The translations under genes were made by a program, and so were the position numbers. DNA of 52,660 nt from Nitratireductor sp. ZSWI3 (lineage in GTDB: Bacteria > Pseudomonadota > Alphaproteobacteria > Rhizobiales > Rhizobiaceae). Each line of letters begins with the position of its first letter. Position 1 is the first letter of the stretch. The notes under the pieces are model-generated. The model was not told where the DNA came from. It made no database searches and saw only the letters and a list, made by a program, of their open reading frames with translations. Location: assembly GCF_024655565.1 (NCBI RefSeq), contig NZ_JANKOF010000027.1, positions 1 to 52,660 on the forward strand, in the 5' to 3' direction. Below are positions 26,380 to 33,720 of this stretch, piece after piece.

Positions 26380-26401
26380 AAAGTTCGTATATACGTACTT
26401 A
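26373..26401 (+). promoter_or_regulatory. Promoter candidate for the GMC oxidoreductase gene
   Basis: TTGTCA (26373-26378) and TACTTA (26396-26401) lie 17 bases apart on the plus strand, with the GntR palindrome covering the spacer and -10. The -10 match is only moderate. Regulator binding here would block transcription in both directions. Confidence 0.35.
26381..26400. promoter_or_regulatory. GntR operator candidate, 20-bp near-perfect palindrome
   Basis: AAGTTCGTATATACGTACTT is symmetric apart from one base pair (T opposite T at the fifth position from each end). It lies in the short divergent region between the GntR regulator and the GMC oxidoreductase, the expected place for an autoregulatory HutC-type site. 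Confidence 0.65.
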
Positions 26402-26460
26402 TGGACCAGCGCAACGGGGTTTCCGCGATCGATATTGGAACGGGAGGAGAAAGGCGGCGA

Positions 26461-28062
26461 ATGCGTGCTGCGGAGGAGTATGACTACATCATCGTCGGTT
26501 CCGGCTCTGCCGGCTCGGTGCTGGCCAACCGCCTCTCGGCACAGCCGGATCTACGTGTTCTGGTTCTCGAATCCGGCGGGCACGACCGCAATTTCTGGCT
26601 CAAGCTGCCGATAGGCTATTTCCGGACGATCTACGATCCGCGGTTTTCGCGCTTCTTCGAAACGGAACCGTCTGAGGGTGACGGCTTCCGCGGCATCGGC
26701 TGGCCGCGCGGGCGCGTCGTCGGCGGATCGAGCTCGATCAACGGGCTGATCTTCATCCGCGGACAGCATGAGGATTTCGACGACTGGCAGCGCATGGGGG
26801 CCTCCGGCTGGGCTTACGAGCAGGTGCTCCCCGCGTTTCGCCGCATCGAGCGCTATCAGGGCGGAGAGGACCGCTTCCACGGCAGAAGCGGCGACATGCA
26901 GGTGTCGGACCTTCGCAGCGCCAATCCCGCCTGTGCCGCATGGCTCGAGGCGGCACAGCAATTCGGCCTCCCCTTCAATCCGGACTTCAACGGCGCCTCC
27001 ACCTATGGCGTCGGCCGTTACCAGCTCAGCCTCGGCCGCCGGTTGCGGGCCAGCGCTTCCGCCGCATTCCTGCGCCCGGCGCTGCAAAGGCAGAACCTGA
27101 CGCTGAAGATCAAGGCGCACGTCACCCGCATCGTCATCGAAAAGGGGAGCGCGACGGGTGTCGAATACATGCAGGGCGGGCAGCGCCGCCTCGCCCATGC
27201 AGGCCGGGAGGTCGTTCTGGCGGCCGGAGCCCTGCAGTCGCCGCAACTGCTGCAGCTTTCGGGCATCGGTCCGGCAGACCGTCTGCGATCGCTCGGCATC
27301 AAGACCATTGTTGACGCGCCCGAGGTTGGGGAAAATCTCCAGGACCACTACCAGATCCGTCTCATCCTGCGGCTCAACCGGCCGCTTTCGCTGAATGACG
27401 ACGTGCGCAATCCCCTCAAGCTCGCCCGCATGGGATTCGACTGGGCCGTGCACGGCACCGGCCCGCTGACGGTCGGCGCGGGCCAGGTCGGCGGCGGGGC
27501 CTGCACGCGATACGCACAGAACGGCCGGCCCGACATCCAGTTCAACGTCATGCCGTTGTCGGTCGACAAACCGGGCACGCCGCTGCACGATTATTCCGGC
27601 TTCACCGCATCGGTCTGGCAGTGCCATCCGGAAAGCCGCGGCACCGTGCACATCGGTTCGACCGACCCGCTTGCCCCGCCCAAGGTTTCACCGCGCTATT
27701 TCGCGGCCGAGGCCGACCGCGCGGTGATGATAGAAGGCGTCCGCATCCTGCGTGAGATTCACCGGCAAAGCCCGTTCCGCGAATTGTGGACCGAGGAGAT
27801 CGTCCCCGGCCCCGATCAGCAGACCGACGCACAGCTTTGGGAGGCGATCCGCACGACCGGCGGCACGGTGTTCCATGCCTCGGGGACCTGCCGCATGGGC
27901 ACGGACGATCGCGCCGTCGTGGATCCGCAACTGCGCGTGCGGGGCGTCGAGGGGCTTCGCGTGATCGATGCATCCGTCATGCCCAAGATCACCTCCGCAA
28001 ACACCAATGCCGCCACCTTGATGATCGGCCAGAGGGGAGCCGAGTTCCTGCCAGTGGTCTGA
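26461..28062 (+). CDS. GMC-family FAD-dependent oxidoreductase (choline dehydrogenase-like)
   Basis: This 533-residue flavoenzyme has the FAD-binding start YDYIIVGSGSAGSVLANRLS, the GMC signature 1 region (WPRGRVVGGSSSINGLIFIRG) and signature 2 (AAGALQSPQLLQLSGIGP). The C-terminal active site has FHASGTCRMG followed by VIDASVMPKITSANTNAATLMI. Such enzymes oxidise alcohols such as choline, polyethylene glycol or sugar alcohols to aldehydes. The ATG at 26461 follows GGGAGGAGAAAGG; an in-frame ATG at 26401 directly abuts the operator and is less likely. Divergence from the GntR operon suggests the same pathway, in which an alcohol could be oxidised before the enolase step. Confidence 0.88.
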   Translation: MRAAEEYDYIIVGSGSAGSVLANRLSAQPDLRVLVLESGGHDRNFWLKLPIGYFRTIYDPRFSRFFETEPSEGDGFRGIGWPRGRVVGGSSSINGLIFIRGQHEDFDDWQRMGASGWAYEQVLPAFRRIERYQGGEDRFHGRSGDMQVSDLRSANPACAAWLEAAQQFGLPFNPDFNGASTYGVGRYQLSLGRRLRASASAAFLRPALQRQNLTLKIKAHVTRIVIEKGSATGVEYMQGGQRRLAHAGREVVLAAGALQSPQLLQLSGIGPADRLRSLGIKTIVDAPEVGENLQDHYQIRLILRLNRPLSLNDDVRNPLKLARMGFDWAVHGTGPLTVGAGQVGGGACTRYAQNGRPDIQFNVMPLSVDKPGTPLHDYSGFTASVWQCHPESRGTVHIGSTDPLAPPKVSPRYFAAEADRAVMIEGVRILREIHRQSPFRELWTEEIVPGPDQQTDAQLWEAIRTTGGTVFHASGTCRMGTDDRAVVDPQLRVRGVEGLRVIDASVMPKITSANTNAATLMIGQRGAEFLPVV

Positions 28063-28063
28063 C

Positions 28064-28090
28064 CGAAACAGATGGTACCCATCTGTTTCG
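28064..28090. repeat. GGTACC-centred hairpin, copy 1
   Basis: CGAAACAGATGG and CCATCTGTTTCG form a perfect 12-bp stem with a three-base loop, starting one base after the oxidoreductase stop codon. It could act as a transcript end, although the following bases are not T-rich. A second related hairpin follows 40 bases later. Confidence 0.6.
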
Positions 28091-28130
28091 ACAAGTCAGC
28101 CCACAAGCTATTGATCTGGTGGGGCGATTT

Positions 28131-28159
28131 TCCCAACAGACGGGTACCATCTGTTGGGA
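28131..28159. repeat. GGTACC-centred hairpin, copy 2
   Basis: TCCCAACAGACGG and CCATCTGTTGGGA form a 13-bp stem with one mismatch and a three-base loop. The core (AACAGA..GGTACC..TCTGTT) matches copy 1 in inverted orientation. It ends nine bases before the MITE. Confidence 0.6.
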
Positions 28160-28167
28160 TCGCACCA

Positions 28168-28437
28168 CTAGGGTCAGGACCTATTAATATGACCACAATG
28201 GCGTTCGATAGACCAAGAGATGCAAGGAAAAGCCCGCAGAGCGGGGTCTTTCCCCCGGTCAAGGGCTTTGACGCGGCAGCGCGCCGGTCTATCGAGCGTC
28301 CTTCGGATCGGCCTGATTTGCACGGGCTACTTTGTCGCAAGACCTTGAAAGACGTAAAGTCTTCCTGCGGTCCTGCTTCGCGTATCCGCACAAATCAGGC
28401 CGACCATTGCGGCCATATTAATAGGTCCTGACCCTAG
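28168..28437. mobile_element. MITE-like element with 34-bp terminal inverted repeats
   Basis: The ends (28168-28201 and 28404-28437) are inverted repeats matching at 32 of 34 positions, beginning CTA then GGGTCAGGACCTATTAATAT. The flanks allow a TA target duplication within CTAG (28169-28170 and 28435-28436), giving an element of 264 bases. There is no transposase ORF, so a transposase elsewhere would have to move it. Inside are two further nested stems: 28201-28214 with 28286-28299, enclosing 28229-28235 with 28263-28269; and 28309-28320 with 28391-28402. A transcript would fold as a three-way junction. The TIR start recalls IS5/IS427-group elements, but this is not verified. The 28063-28565 interval holds this element, the two hairpins and otherwise no gene. 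Confidence 0.82.
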
Positions 28438-28565
28438 GCAACCGGGCACAGGTCGAGACGGGCCACGAGCAGGCCGCCGGGTGAAGACGCGCGCCATTCA
28501 AACCGCGTGCCGAGCGAGGCGGTTTCCTCCGAACCGATTCTCCTGTACGGAGTGATCGACCATTC

Positions 28566-30035
28566 GTGAGACCCGTCGCAGTGCAACCATCGACAATCCG
28601 CACCGCCGCCTATCCTGCCGCGATATTCGCCGTCTACATTGCAGCCGCGATGCTGCTTCCGGCGGCGGTCGACCTTTATTACGGCAACAAGGACTGGCAG
28701 GTCTTCGTGGTCTGCTCTCTGGCCACGGGCGCCATAGCGCTGACCATCGCGGCGGCGACGCGCGGCCACCTGCCCAGGGGGTCGACCCAATCGACCTTCC
28801 TCGTCGTCGTGCTTCTCTGGCTGATGCTCGGCGCCGTCGGCGCACTGCCGTTCTACACCTCCTCGCTGAAGCTCGACCTTGCCGGGGCGGTGTTCGAATC
28901 GGTCTCGGCCATCACCACGACCGGCTCCACGGTGATCTCCGGGCTCGACGGCCTTCCCCCCGGCCTCCTCTTGTGGAGATCCCTGCTGCAGTGGATCGGC
29001 GGCATCGGCGTGGTGGCGCTGGGGCTGTTCCTGCTGCCGCTGCTCAAGGTCGGCGGCTTCTCCTATTTCCGCGTCGAATCCTCGGACATCGAAAACCGTC
29101 CCTACGAACGATTCATCAGCTTCCTGATCGCGCTGATCGGCATCTATTGCCTGCTGACGGCGCTGTGCGCGCTCAGCTATGCGGCCACCGGCATGAGCAA
29201 TTTCGACGCCGTGAACCATGCGATGACGACGATCGCTACCGGCGGCTTCTCGACGCACGATGCCTCGTTCGGTTATTTCGAGGGCATGGCGGTCCTCTGG
29301 GTCGGCACGGTTTTCATGCTGCTTGCCGCCCTGCCCTTTTCCATCCTCGTGCTCTTCTTCGCGCGCGGGCGGCTCGACGCCTTGCGCGATCCGCAGATCC
29401 GGGTGTTCCTCGCCTATGTGGCGGTCATCGTCGTGGTTCTGGCTGTGCAGCGGCGCATCACCACCGGCATGCCGTTCGACGTGGCGCTCACCACCAGCGC
29501 CTTCAACCTGGCCTCGATCATCACCACCACGGGCTATGCCAGCGAGGATTATACGCTGTGGGGCCCGTTCGCCGTCGCCATGGTCTTCTTCGCAACCTTC
29601 CTTGGCGGCTGCTCCGGCTCGACCTCCGGCGGCATCAAGGCCTATCGGTTCCTCATCCTCGGCCGCATGCTCCTCAACGGTCTCAAGCTGCTGATCCACC
29701 CCCATTCCGTGCAATCCCTGCGCTACGGCAAGCGCGTCGTCGATGAGGAGATGCAACGGTCCGTGGGCCTGTTCCTGTCGGCGTTTCTGGCCTCCTGGGT
29801 CCTTTCGACACTGCTTCTGGCGCTGACCGGCCTCGACCTGATCACCGCCACCACCGCCTCCCTCACCGCGCTCACCAACGTCGGCCCGGGTCTGGGCGAT
29901 GTGGTCGGCCCGGCCGGCAATTTCGCATCGTTGAGCGATTTCGCAAAATGGGTGCTCTCGGCATCGATGCTGCTCGGACGCCTGGAGATCCTGGCGGTCA
30001 TCGTCCTGTTCGTGCCGGCCTTCTGGCGCAGCTGA
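28566..30035 (+). CDS. TrkH/KtrB-family potassium uptake protein
   Basis: This 489-residue membrane protein has the fourfold pore-loop pattern of TrkH, with filter regions in ITTTGSTVI, TIATGGFST, ITTTGYASED and LTNVGPGLG. It has about ten or more transmembrane segments. It takes up K+ together with a cytoplasmic TrkA-type subunit, which is not encoded nearby. The start is GTG at 28566; the ribosome site is weak (GGAG about 16 bases upstream). A gene so close downstream of the MITE may have lost or gained promoter elements. Confidence 0.92.
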   Translation: MRPVAVQPSTIRTAAYPAAIFAVYIAAAMLLPAAVDLYYGNKDWQVFVVCSLATGAIALTIAAATRGHLPRGSTQSTFLVVVLLWLMLGAVGALPFYTSSLKLDLAGAVFESVSAITTTGSTVISGLDGLPPGLLLWRSLLQWIGGIGVVALGLFLLPLLKVGGFSYFRVESSDIENRPYERFISFLIALIGIYCLLTALCALSYAATGMSNFDAVNHAMTTIATGGFSTHDASFGYFEGMAVLWVGTVFMLLAALPFSILVLFFARGRLDALRDPQIRVFLAYVAVIVVVLAVQRRITTGMPFDVALTTSAFNLASIITTTGYASEDYTLWGPFAVAMVFFATFLGGCSGSTSGGIKAYRFLILGRMLLNGLKLLIHPHSVQSLRYGKRVVDEEMQRSVGLFLSAFLASWVLSTLLLALTGLDLITATTASLTALTNVGPGLGDVVGPAGNFASLSDFAKWVLSASMLLGRLEILAVIVLFVPAFWRS

Positions 30036-30039
30036 ACTC

Positions 30040-30094
30040 GCCATAGAGCGTTTTGCAGTCAGGTGAAATCACCGGACGCCCGCAGAAATGCGGG
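30040..30094. repeat. Short palindromic intergenic repeat after trkH
   Basis: The interval contains GGTGAAATCACC (a 5+5 dyad) and a perfect CCCGCA-GAAA-TGCGGG hairpin (30079-30094). The preceding AGAGCGTTTTGCAGTCAGG segment resembles small repeats common between rhizobial genes, as I recall them. The hairpin may end the trkH or the convergent transpeptidase transcript; no T-run is present. Confidence 0.45.
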
Positions 30095-30133
30095 AAGACA
30101 AAGGATCTTTCCGGCCTGGATATCGCCTGCGCG

Positions 30134-32023
30134 TCAGCTGCTCGCGGCGCGCAGATCGGCGATCTTTTCGAGCGCGATCTTCAAGCGTTCATCGCGTCCG
30201 TAGACATCGCCGTGATAGCCGATCCGGCCAGTCGCGGCCTCCGGCCAGGCGGTGAAATATCCCACATAGACGGGAATGTCCCGGTCGATCTTGCGGCGGG
30301 TCGGGCGGCTGCGGTCGCCGCTGTTGATGCTCGCGGCAACATCGTCCACCGACGTTCCAAGCACGGCGGCGGCCATGGCGCGCGGATCGGCGAGCCGGAC
30401 GCAACCGTGGCTGAAAGCGCGCGTATCGCGCTGAAACAGGCTCTTGGACGGCGTGTCGTGCATGTAGATCGCGTGGCGGTTCGGGAACAGGATCTTCAAC
30501 TCGCCGAGCGCGTTGCTGGGGCCCGGCTTCTGCCGCACGCTCACCGGGACCTTGCCGCCATGCTGCCCCCAGGAGACCGACGTCGAGGAGACCCGTTGGC
30601 CGCGGCTGTTGACGACCTCGTAGCCGTTGCGGTCGAGATAGCTGGGATCGCGCACCAGTTTCGGCAGCATCTCGTTGACGAGAATGGAGCGCGGCACGCC
30701 CCAATAGGGGTTGAACTCGACGAATTCCAGCTTGTCGTGGAAGAAGCTCGTCTGATTCGATGCCGAGCCGACCACGGTGCGCATGGAGAGCCGCGGCTTG
30801 CCGTCCTCGAAATAATCCACTTCGAAGGCGGCCGCGTTGATCACCACGCGGGTATCGCCGAGCTTCGAGGGATGCCAGCGCAAACGCTCCAGCGCGAACA
30901 GCACCTTTTCGATGCGCGCAGCCTTGGTCTCACCGGCCACGGCGCTGACGGTGCGCGGGCCGATGACGCCGTCCGGCTTGAGGCCGTGCCGCTCCTGCGC
31001 CGCTTTCACGACCGGCACCAGCTCTTCGTCATAGACCTCGCTGCCGGCATGGCCGTCGAGCAACGCCCCGTAGGTCTCCAGGAAGGCCGTGTCGCCGTCG
31101 CGCTTCATGATCTTCAGCAGCTTGGCGAATTCGGGATGCGAGCCGCCCGGCCGCACGAAGGTCTTCGGATCGACGACGATTTCCTTTTCCGCCGCGGCAC
31201 GAAGCGTCTCGAGCTCGGCGCGTAAGGCACGATACTCGTCGTTTCGCGGATGCAGCCCCTGCAGATAGAGATCGACATCCGAAGCGTGCGCCATGAAACC
31301 GAGGCTCTGCACCAGGTCCATCGATTTCTTGGGGAAGTCGTGGTAGCCGGAGAGCTTGTTGGGATCGACGCGGCCCGAATAAGCGTCGCGCGCATAGCGC
31401 AGGGCTCGCGCCGACAGCATCATCTCGAAGCGGATCAGCGACCGCTGCCGCTCCGCTTGACCGGCACTGCTGCCATCCGCTGACGGGAAACGCACGCTGT
31501 AATCGGCCTCGGACAAGCCGTAGCGTCCGGCCTCGGCCAGGACGCGCAGGGCGCTCTGCGCCGCCGCATTGGGCCTGTCTTGGTCAACCCAGATGAACCC
31601 CGGATGCCGCGTGTAATAGCCAGCCAGCGCCTCGGCGATATCCTTTTCCGCATAGAGCTCGAAGCCGGCGAGCCCGGTCAGTGCCGACTGGAACGCCGGA
31701 TCGCCCTTCACCACACGCGTTTCGGCCTCCGCCTCGGAAGCCTCGGGCGACGGAGCGATCTGCGAAAAATCGACCCGCACCAGCGATGCCGGCTGATAAT
31801 TGTAGTAGGACGGCGCCGACACTTTCGGCAGGGCAACGGGCTTTCGCTGTGCCGGCGGCGCGACGCGCCGCTGCTGCTGCTCGATCGGCGCCCCGCGGGC
31901 TGCCCGGTTGCCGCCGAACAGCATATCGAAGAGATTGTCGGCGCGAACCGCGGAGGCGCTGCCGGCCAGTAGGGCAACGGCGGCGCAAGCAAGGCCGGCC
32001 TTGTGAAAATATCCAGAAACCAT
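30134..32023 (-). CDS. Periplasmic L,D-transpeptidase (YcbB type)
   Basis: This 629-residue cell-wall enzyme forms 3-3 peptide cross-links in peptidoglycan. A signal peptide (about 1-28) is followed by a linker rich in Gln/Pro, a scaffold region, a peptidoglycan-binding domain with LKPDGVIGPRTVSA, and a YkuD catalytic domain with IYMHDTPSKSLFQ and the active-site SHGCVRL (Cys as nucleophile). This order matches YcbB (LdtD). The ATG at 32023 has AGGGAGAG upstream; the frame open to 32086 lacks a site. The 206 bases upstream hold no gene. Confidence 0.92.
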   Translation of the reverse strand: MVSGYFHKAGLACAAVALLAGSASAVRADNLFDMLFGGNRAARGAPIEQQQRRVAPPAQRKPVALPKVSAPSYYNYQPASLVRVDFSQIAPSPEASEAEAETRVVKGDPAFQSALTGLAGFELYAEKDIAEALAGYYTRHPGFIWVDQDRPNAAAQSALRVLAEAGRYGLSEADYSVRFPSADGSSAGQAERQRSLIRFEMMLSARALRYARDAYSGRVDPNKLSGYHDFPKKSMDLVQSLGFMAHASDVDLYLQGLHPRNDEYRALRAELETLRAAAEKEIVVDPKTFVRPGGSHPEFAKLLKIMKRDGDTAFLETYGALLDGHAGSEVYDEELVPVVKAAQERHGLKPDGVIGPRTVSAVAGETKAARIEKVLFALERLRWHPSKLGDTRVVINAAAFEVDYFEDGKPRLSMRTVVGSASNQTSFFHDKLEFVEFNPYWGVPRSILVNEMLPKLVRDPSYLDRNGYEVVNSRGQRVSSTSVSWGQHGGKVPVSVRQKPGPSNALGELKILFPNRHAIYMHDTPSKSLFQRDTRAFSHGCVRLADPRAMAAAVLGTSVDDVAASINSGDRSRPTRRKIDRDIPVYVGYFTAWPEAATGRIGYHGDVYGRDERLKIALEKIADLRAASS

Positions 32024-32229
32024 GACTCTCCCTGCCCGGGCACCCGTGCCGGCACGGCCATGCCGGCACAACAGGCTCGCGCTCATTCCGTCAACGTCTC
32101 ACACCGCTTTCCGCTCCATCGACAATGATGCGCACACGGTGATTCATCGTCAGGATAACAGTTCGCACCCTGTCAGTCGCCGGATGATCGGTAAAATTGT
32201 CGCGAATTATCCGCTCAATTTGCGATTGG

Positions 32230-33168
32230 TTAATGAAGCTCTAAGGAGGCGACCTCCGGTCTTGGCGGAGAAGCCCATTCCCGCATAGCGACGAACTCGG
32301 CGGCCCGTGCAGCCACATCGACGTCGCTCAAGATGCGCCGGTGGCCGAGGCCCGGCGCCCAGGCGAGGCGCACATGCCTGCCTGCCGCAGCCATGTCTTC
32401 GGCATCGCGCGCAGCGACCTCCTTGTCGTCGGGAGCGTGGATGACGAGGGTCGGCGTGTCCACGGTTGCAAGCTGCCGGGAACAGACATAGGTCGCCAGC
32501 GGATTGCCCGCCACGGCTTCCACCCGCGCCTCGAAGGCTCCCTGCGTGCGCGGCCCGAGGCCGAAATGGCGCCCGAACCTCCTGAAAAGCGCCGGCATGG
32601 AATTGGGCGAAGCAATCAGCACCAGTCGCTCGAAGGGAACCGCGGGAACATGCCTGACGGAACCGACTGCCGCATTGAGCGCCACGGCACCGCCGAAGGA
32701 ATGGCCGATTGCAGCGTTAAACGGCCCGAGCCACTGCGCCGCGACCTGCACCGCCTCCACTGCATTCGCCATGTTGAGCCGGCGTCCGGAAGCGGCACCG
32801 TGTCCGGGCAGATCGACGGCGACGACGCGAAAACCCCGCCCGAGCAGCGCTTCGATGATCGCACGCATATGCTCGCTGCGCGAGCGCCAGCCATGCAGCA
32901 CGAGGGCGGCGGGCGCGTCGCGGCGGGCGCCCCAATTGGTGAACTCGTAGGCGACGAAGGACCCGGACTCTCCGGCAAGACGATGCTTGCGCGCCCCCGC
33001 CATCAGATCGGAGGTCTGCGCCAGAAGCCGACGCTCGCGTTCCGACAGCCGCGCCGGATCGGGTGTCCGGCAGAACAGCTCGAAAGCAAAGCGCCCCGCA
33101 AGACTTGGCGCGATATGTTCAACTGTGCCAAAAAGAGTTCTTATGATCCGCGAATTGAAATCGGCCAT
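32230..33168 (-). CDS. Alpha/beta hydrolase
   Basis: This hydrolase of about 312 residues has the oxyanion region LVLHGWRSRSEHM, VDLPGHGAASG and the nucleophile elbow GHSFGGA with its serine. The acid is probably in IHAPDDKEV and the histidine in PGLGHRRIL. The substrate is unknown. Starts at ATG 33168 or TTG 33192 are possible; neither has a good ribosome site. It diverges from a MarR regulator across two tandem operators, so it is probably the regulator's target. Confidence 0.83.
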   Translation of the reverse strand: MADFNSRIIRTLFGTVEHIAPSLAGRFAFELFCRTPDPARLSERERRLLAQTSDLMAGARKHRLAGESGSFVAYEFTNWGARRDAPAALVLHGWRSRSEHMRAIIEALLGRGFRVVAVDLPGHGAASGRRLNMANAVEAVQVAAQWLGPFNAAIGHSFGGAVALNAAVGSVRHVPAVPFERLVLIASPNSMPALFRRFGRHFGLGPRTQGAFEARVEAVAGNPLATYVCSRQLATVDTPTLVIHAPDDKEVAARDAEDMAAAGRHVRLAWAPGLGHRRILSDVDVAARAAEFVAMREWASPPRPEVASLELH

Positions 33169-33186
33169 GCCAAAGATCCGAAGAAT

Positions 33187-33200
33187 GTTCAATCCTGAAC
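33187..33200. promoter_or_regulatory. MarR operator candidate, copy 1 (GTTCA-N4-TGAAC)
   Basis: A perfect 5+5 inverted repeat lies between the divergent hydrolase and MarR genes. Its centre is 22 bases, about two helical turns, from an identical-core second copy. Confidence 0.65.
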
Positions 33201-33208
33201 AAAAAATA

Positions 33209-33222
33209 GTTCAAGCATGAAC
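33209..33222. promoter_or_regulatory. MarR operator candidate, copy 2 (GTTCA-N4-TGAAC)
   Basis: A perfect 5+5 inverted repeat with the same arms as copy 1. It includes the marR start codon (33217-33219), so a bound repressor would cover the start of a leaderless transcript. Confidence 0.65.
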
Positions 33223-33720
33223 AAAAAACAAGACCTCCCCTGGGACAATCCGCGTTTTCGCACCTGGATCGCCGTGGCCCGTGCCGAGAAGGCGATCGTG
33301 CGGGCGCTGAGCAAGTCTCTGGAACCGCTTGGCCTGAAGATCGCCCAGCTCGACATGCTGATGAATCTCTACCGGCATCCCGGCCAGTCGCAGCACGATC
33401 TCGCGCGCCGGCTTCTGGTCGCCCGGTCCAACATCACGATGTTGCTGCCGCAGATGGAGGCGCAGGGCCTGGTGCGGCGCGAAAGCGATGCTTCGGACAA
33501 GCGCGTGCTGCGCCTCTATCTCACCACCGAGGGCGAGGCACGGTTGATGAGGGCACTCGCGGTCTACACCCAGCTCATCGACAGGGTGATGGCCCAGTCG
33601 ACGCCCGCGCAATGCGAGGCGATGGGCGAGCAGATGCGCCGCATCAGCGAGGCGCTGACGGAGGAAGAGCCGGCGGCACCCGTAGATAAGAACGCGGCGA
33701 CGCGCCCAGCATCCGCTTGA
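33217..33720 (+). CDS. MarR-family transcriptional regulator
   Basis: This 167-residue winged-helix regulator has the dimer helices at both ends and the DNA-binding segment PGQSQHDLARRLLVARSNITMLLPQMEAQGLVRRESDASDKRVLRLYLT. The start lies inside an operator and has no ribosome site, suggesting a leaderless mRNA. The last 77 bases overlap the convergent AraC regulator gene; the final 20 residues are disordered in character, so this overlap costs little. It probably represses itself and the divergent hydrolase. Confidence 0.9.
   Translation: MNKKQDLPWDNPRFRTWIAVARAEKAIVRALSKSLEPLGLKIAQLDMLMNLYRHPGQSQHDLARRLLVARSNITMLLPQMEAQGLVRRESDASDKRVLRLYLTTEGEARLMRALAVYTQLIDRVMAQSTPAQCEAMGEQMRRISEALTEEEPAAPVDKNAATRPASA

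Noticed and set aside
24844-26460. Long plus-strand extension ahead of the GMC oxidoreductase
   Set aside because: It covers the ABC and GntR genes on the other strand and the operator; the family start is at 26461.
28063-28565. Direct repeat of the tRNA-Val 3' end as an att site
   Set aside because: No copy of the GCGCCCACCA end was found here.
28434-30044. Minus-strand frame of 536 codons opposite trkH
   Set aside because: Low-complexity Gln/Asp/His/Arg composition typical of antisense to a membrane-protein gene.
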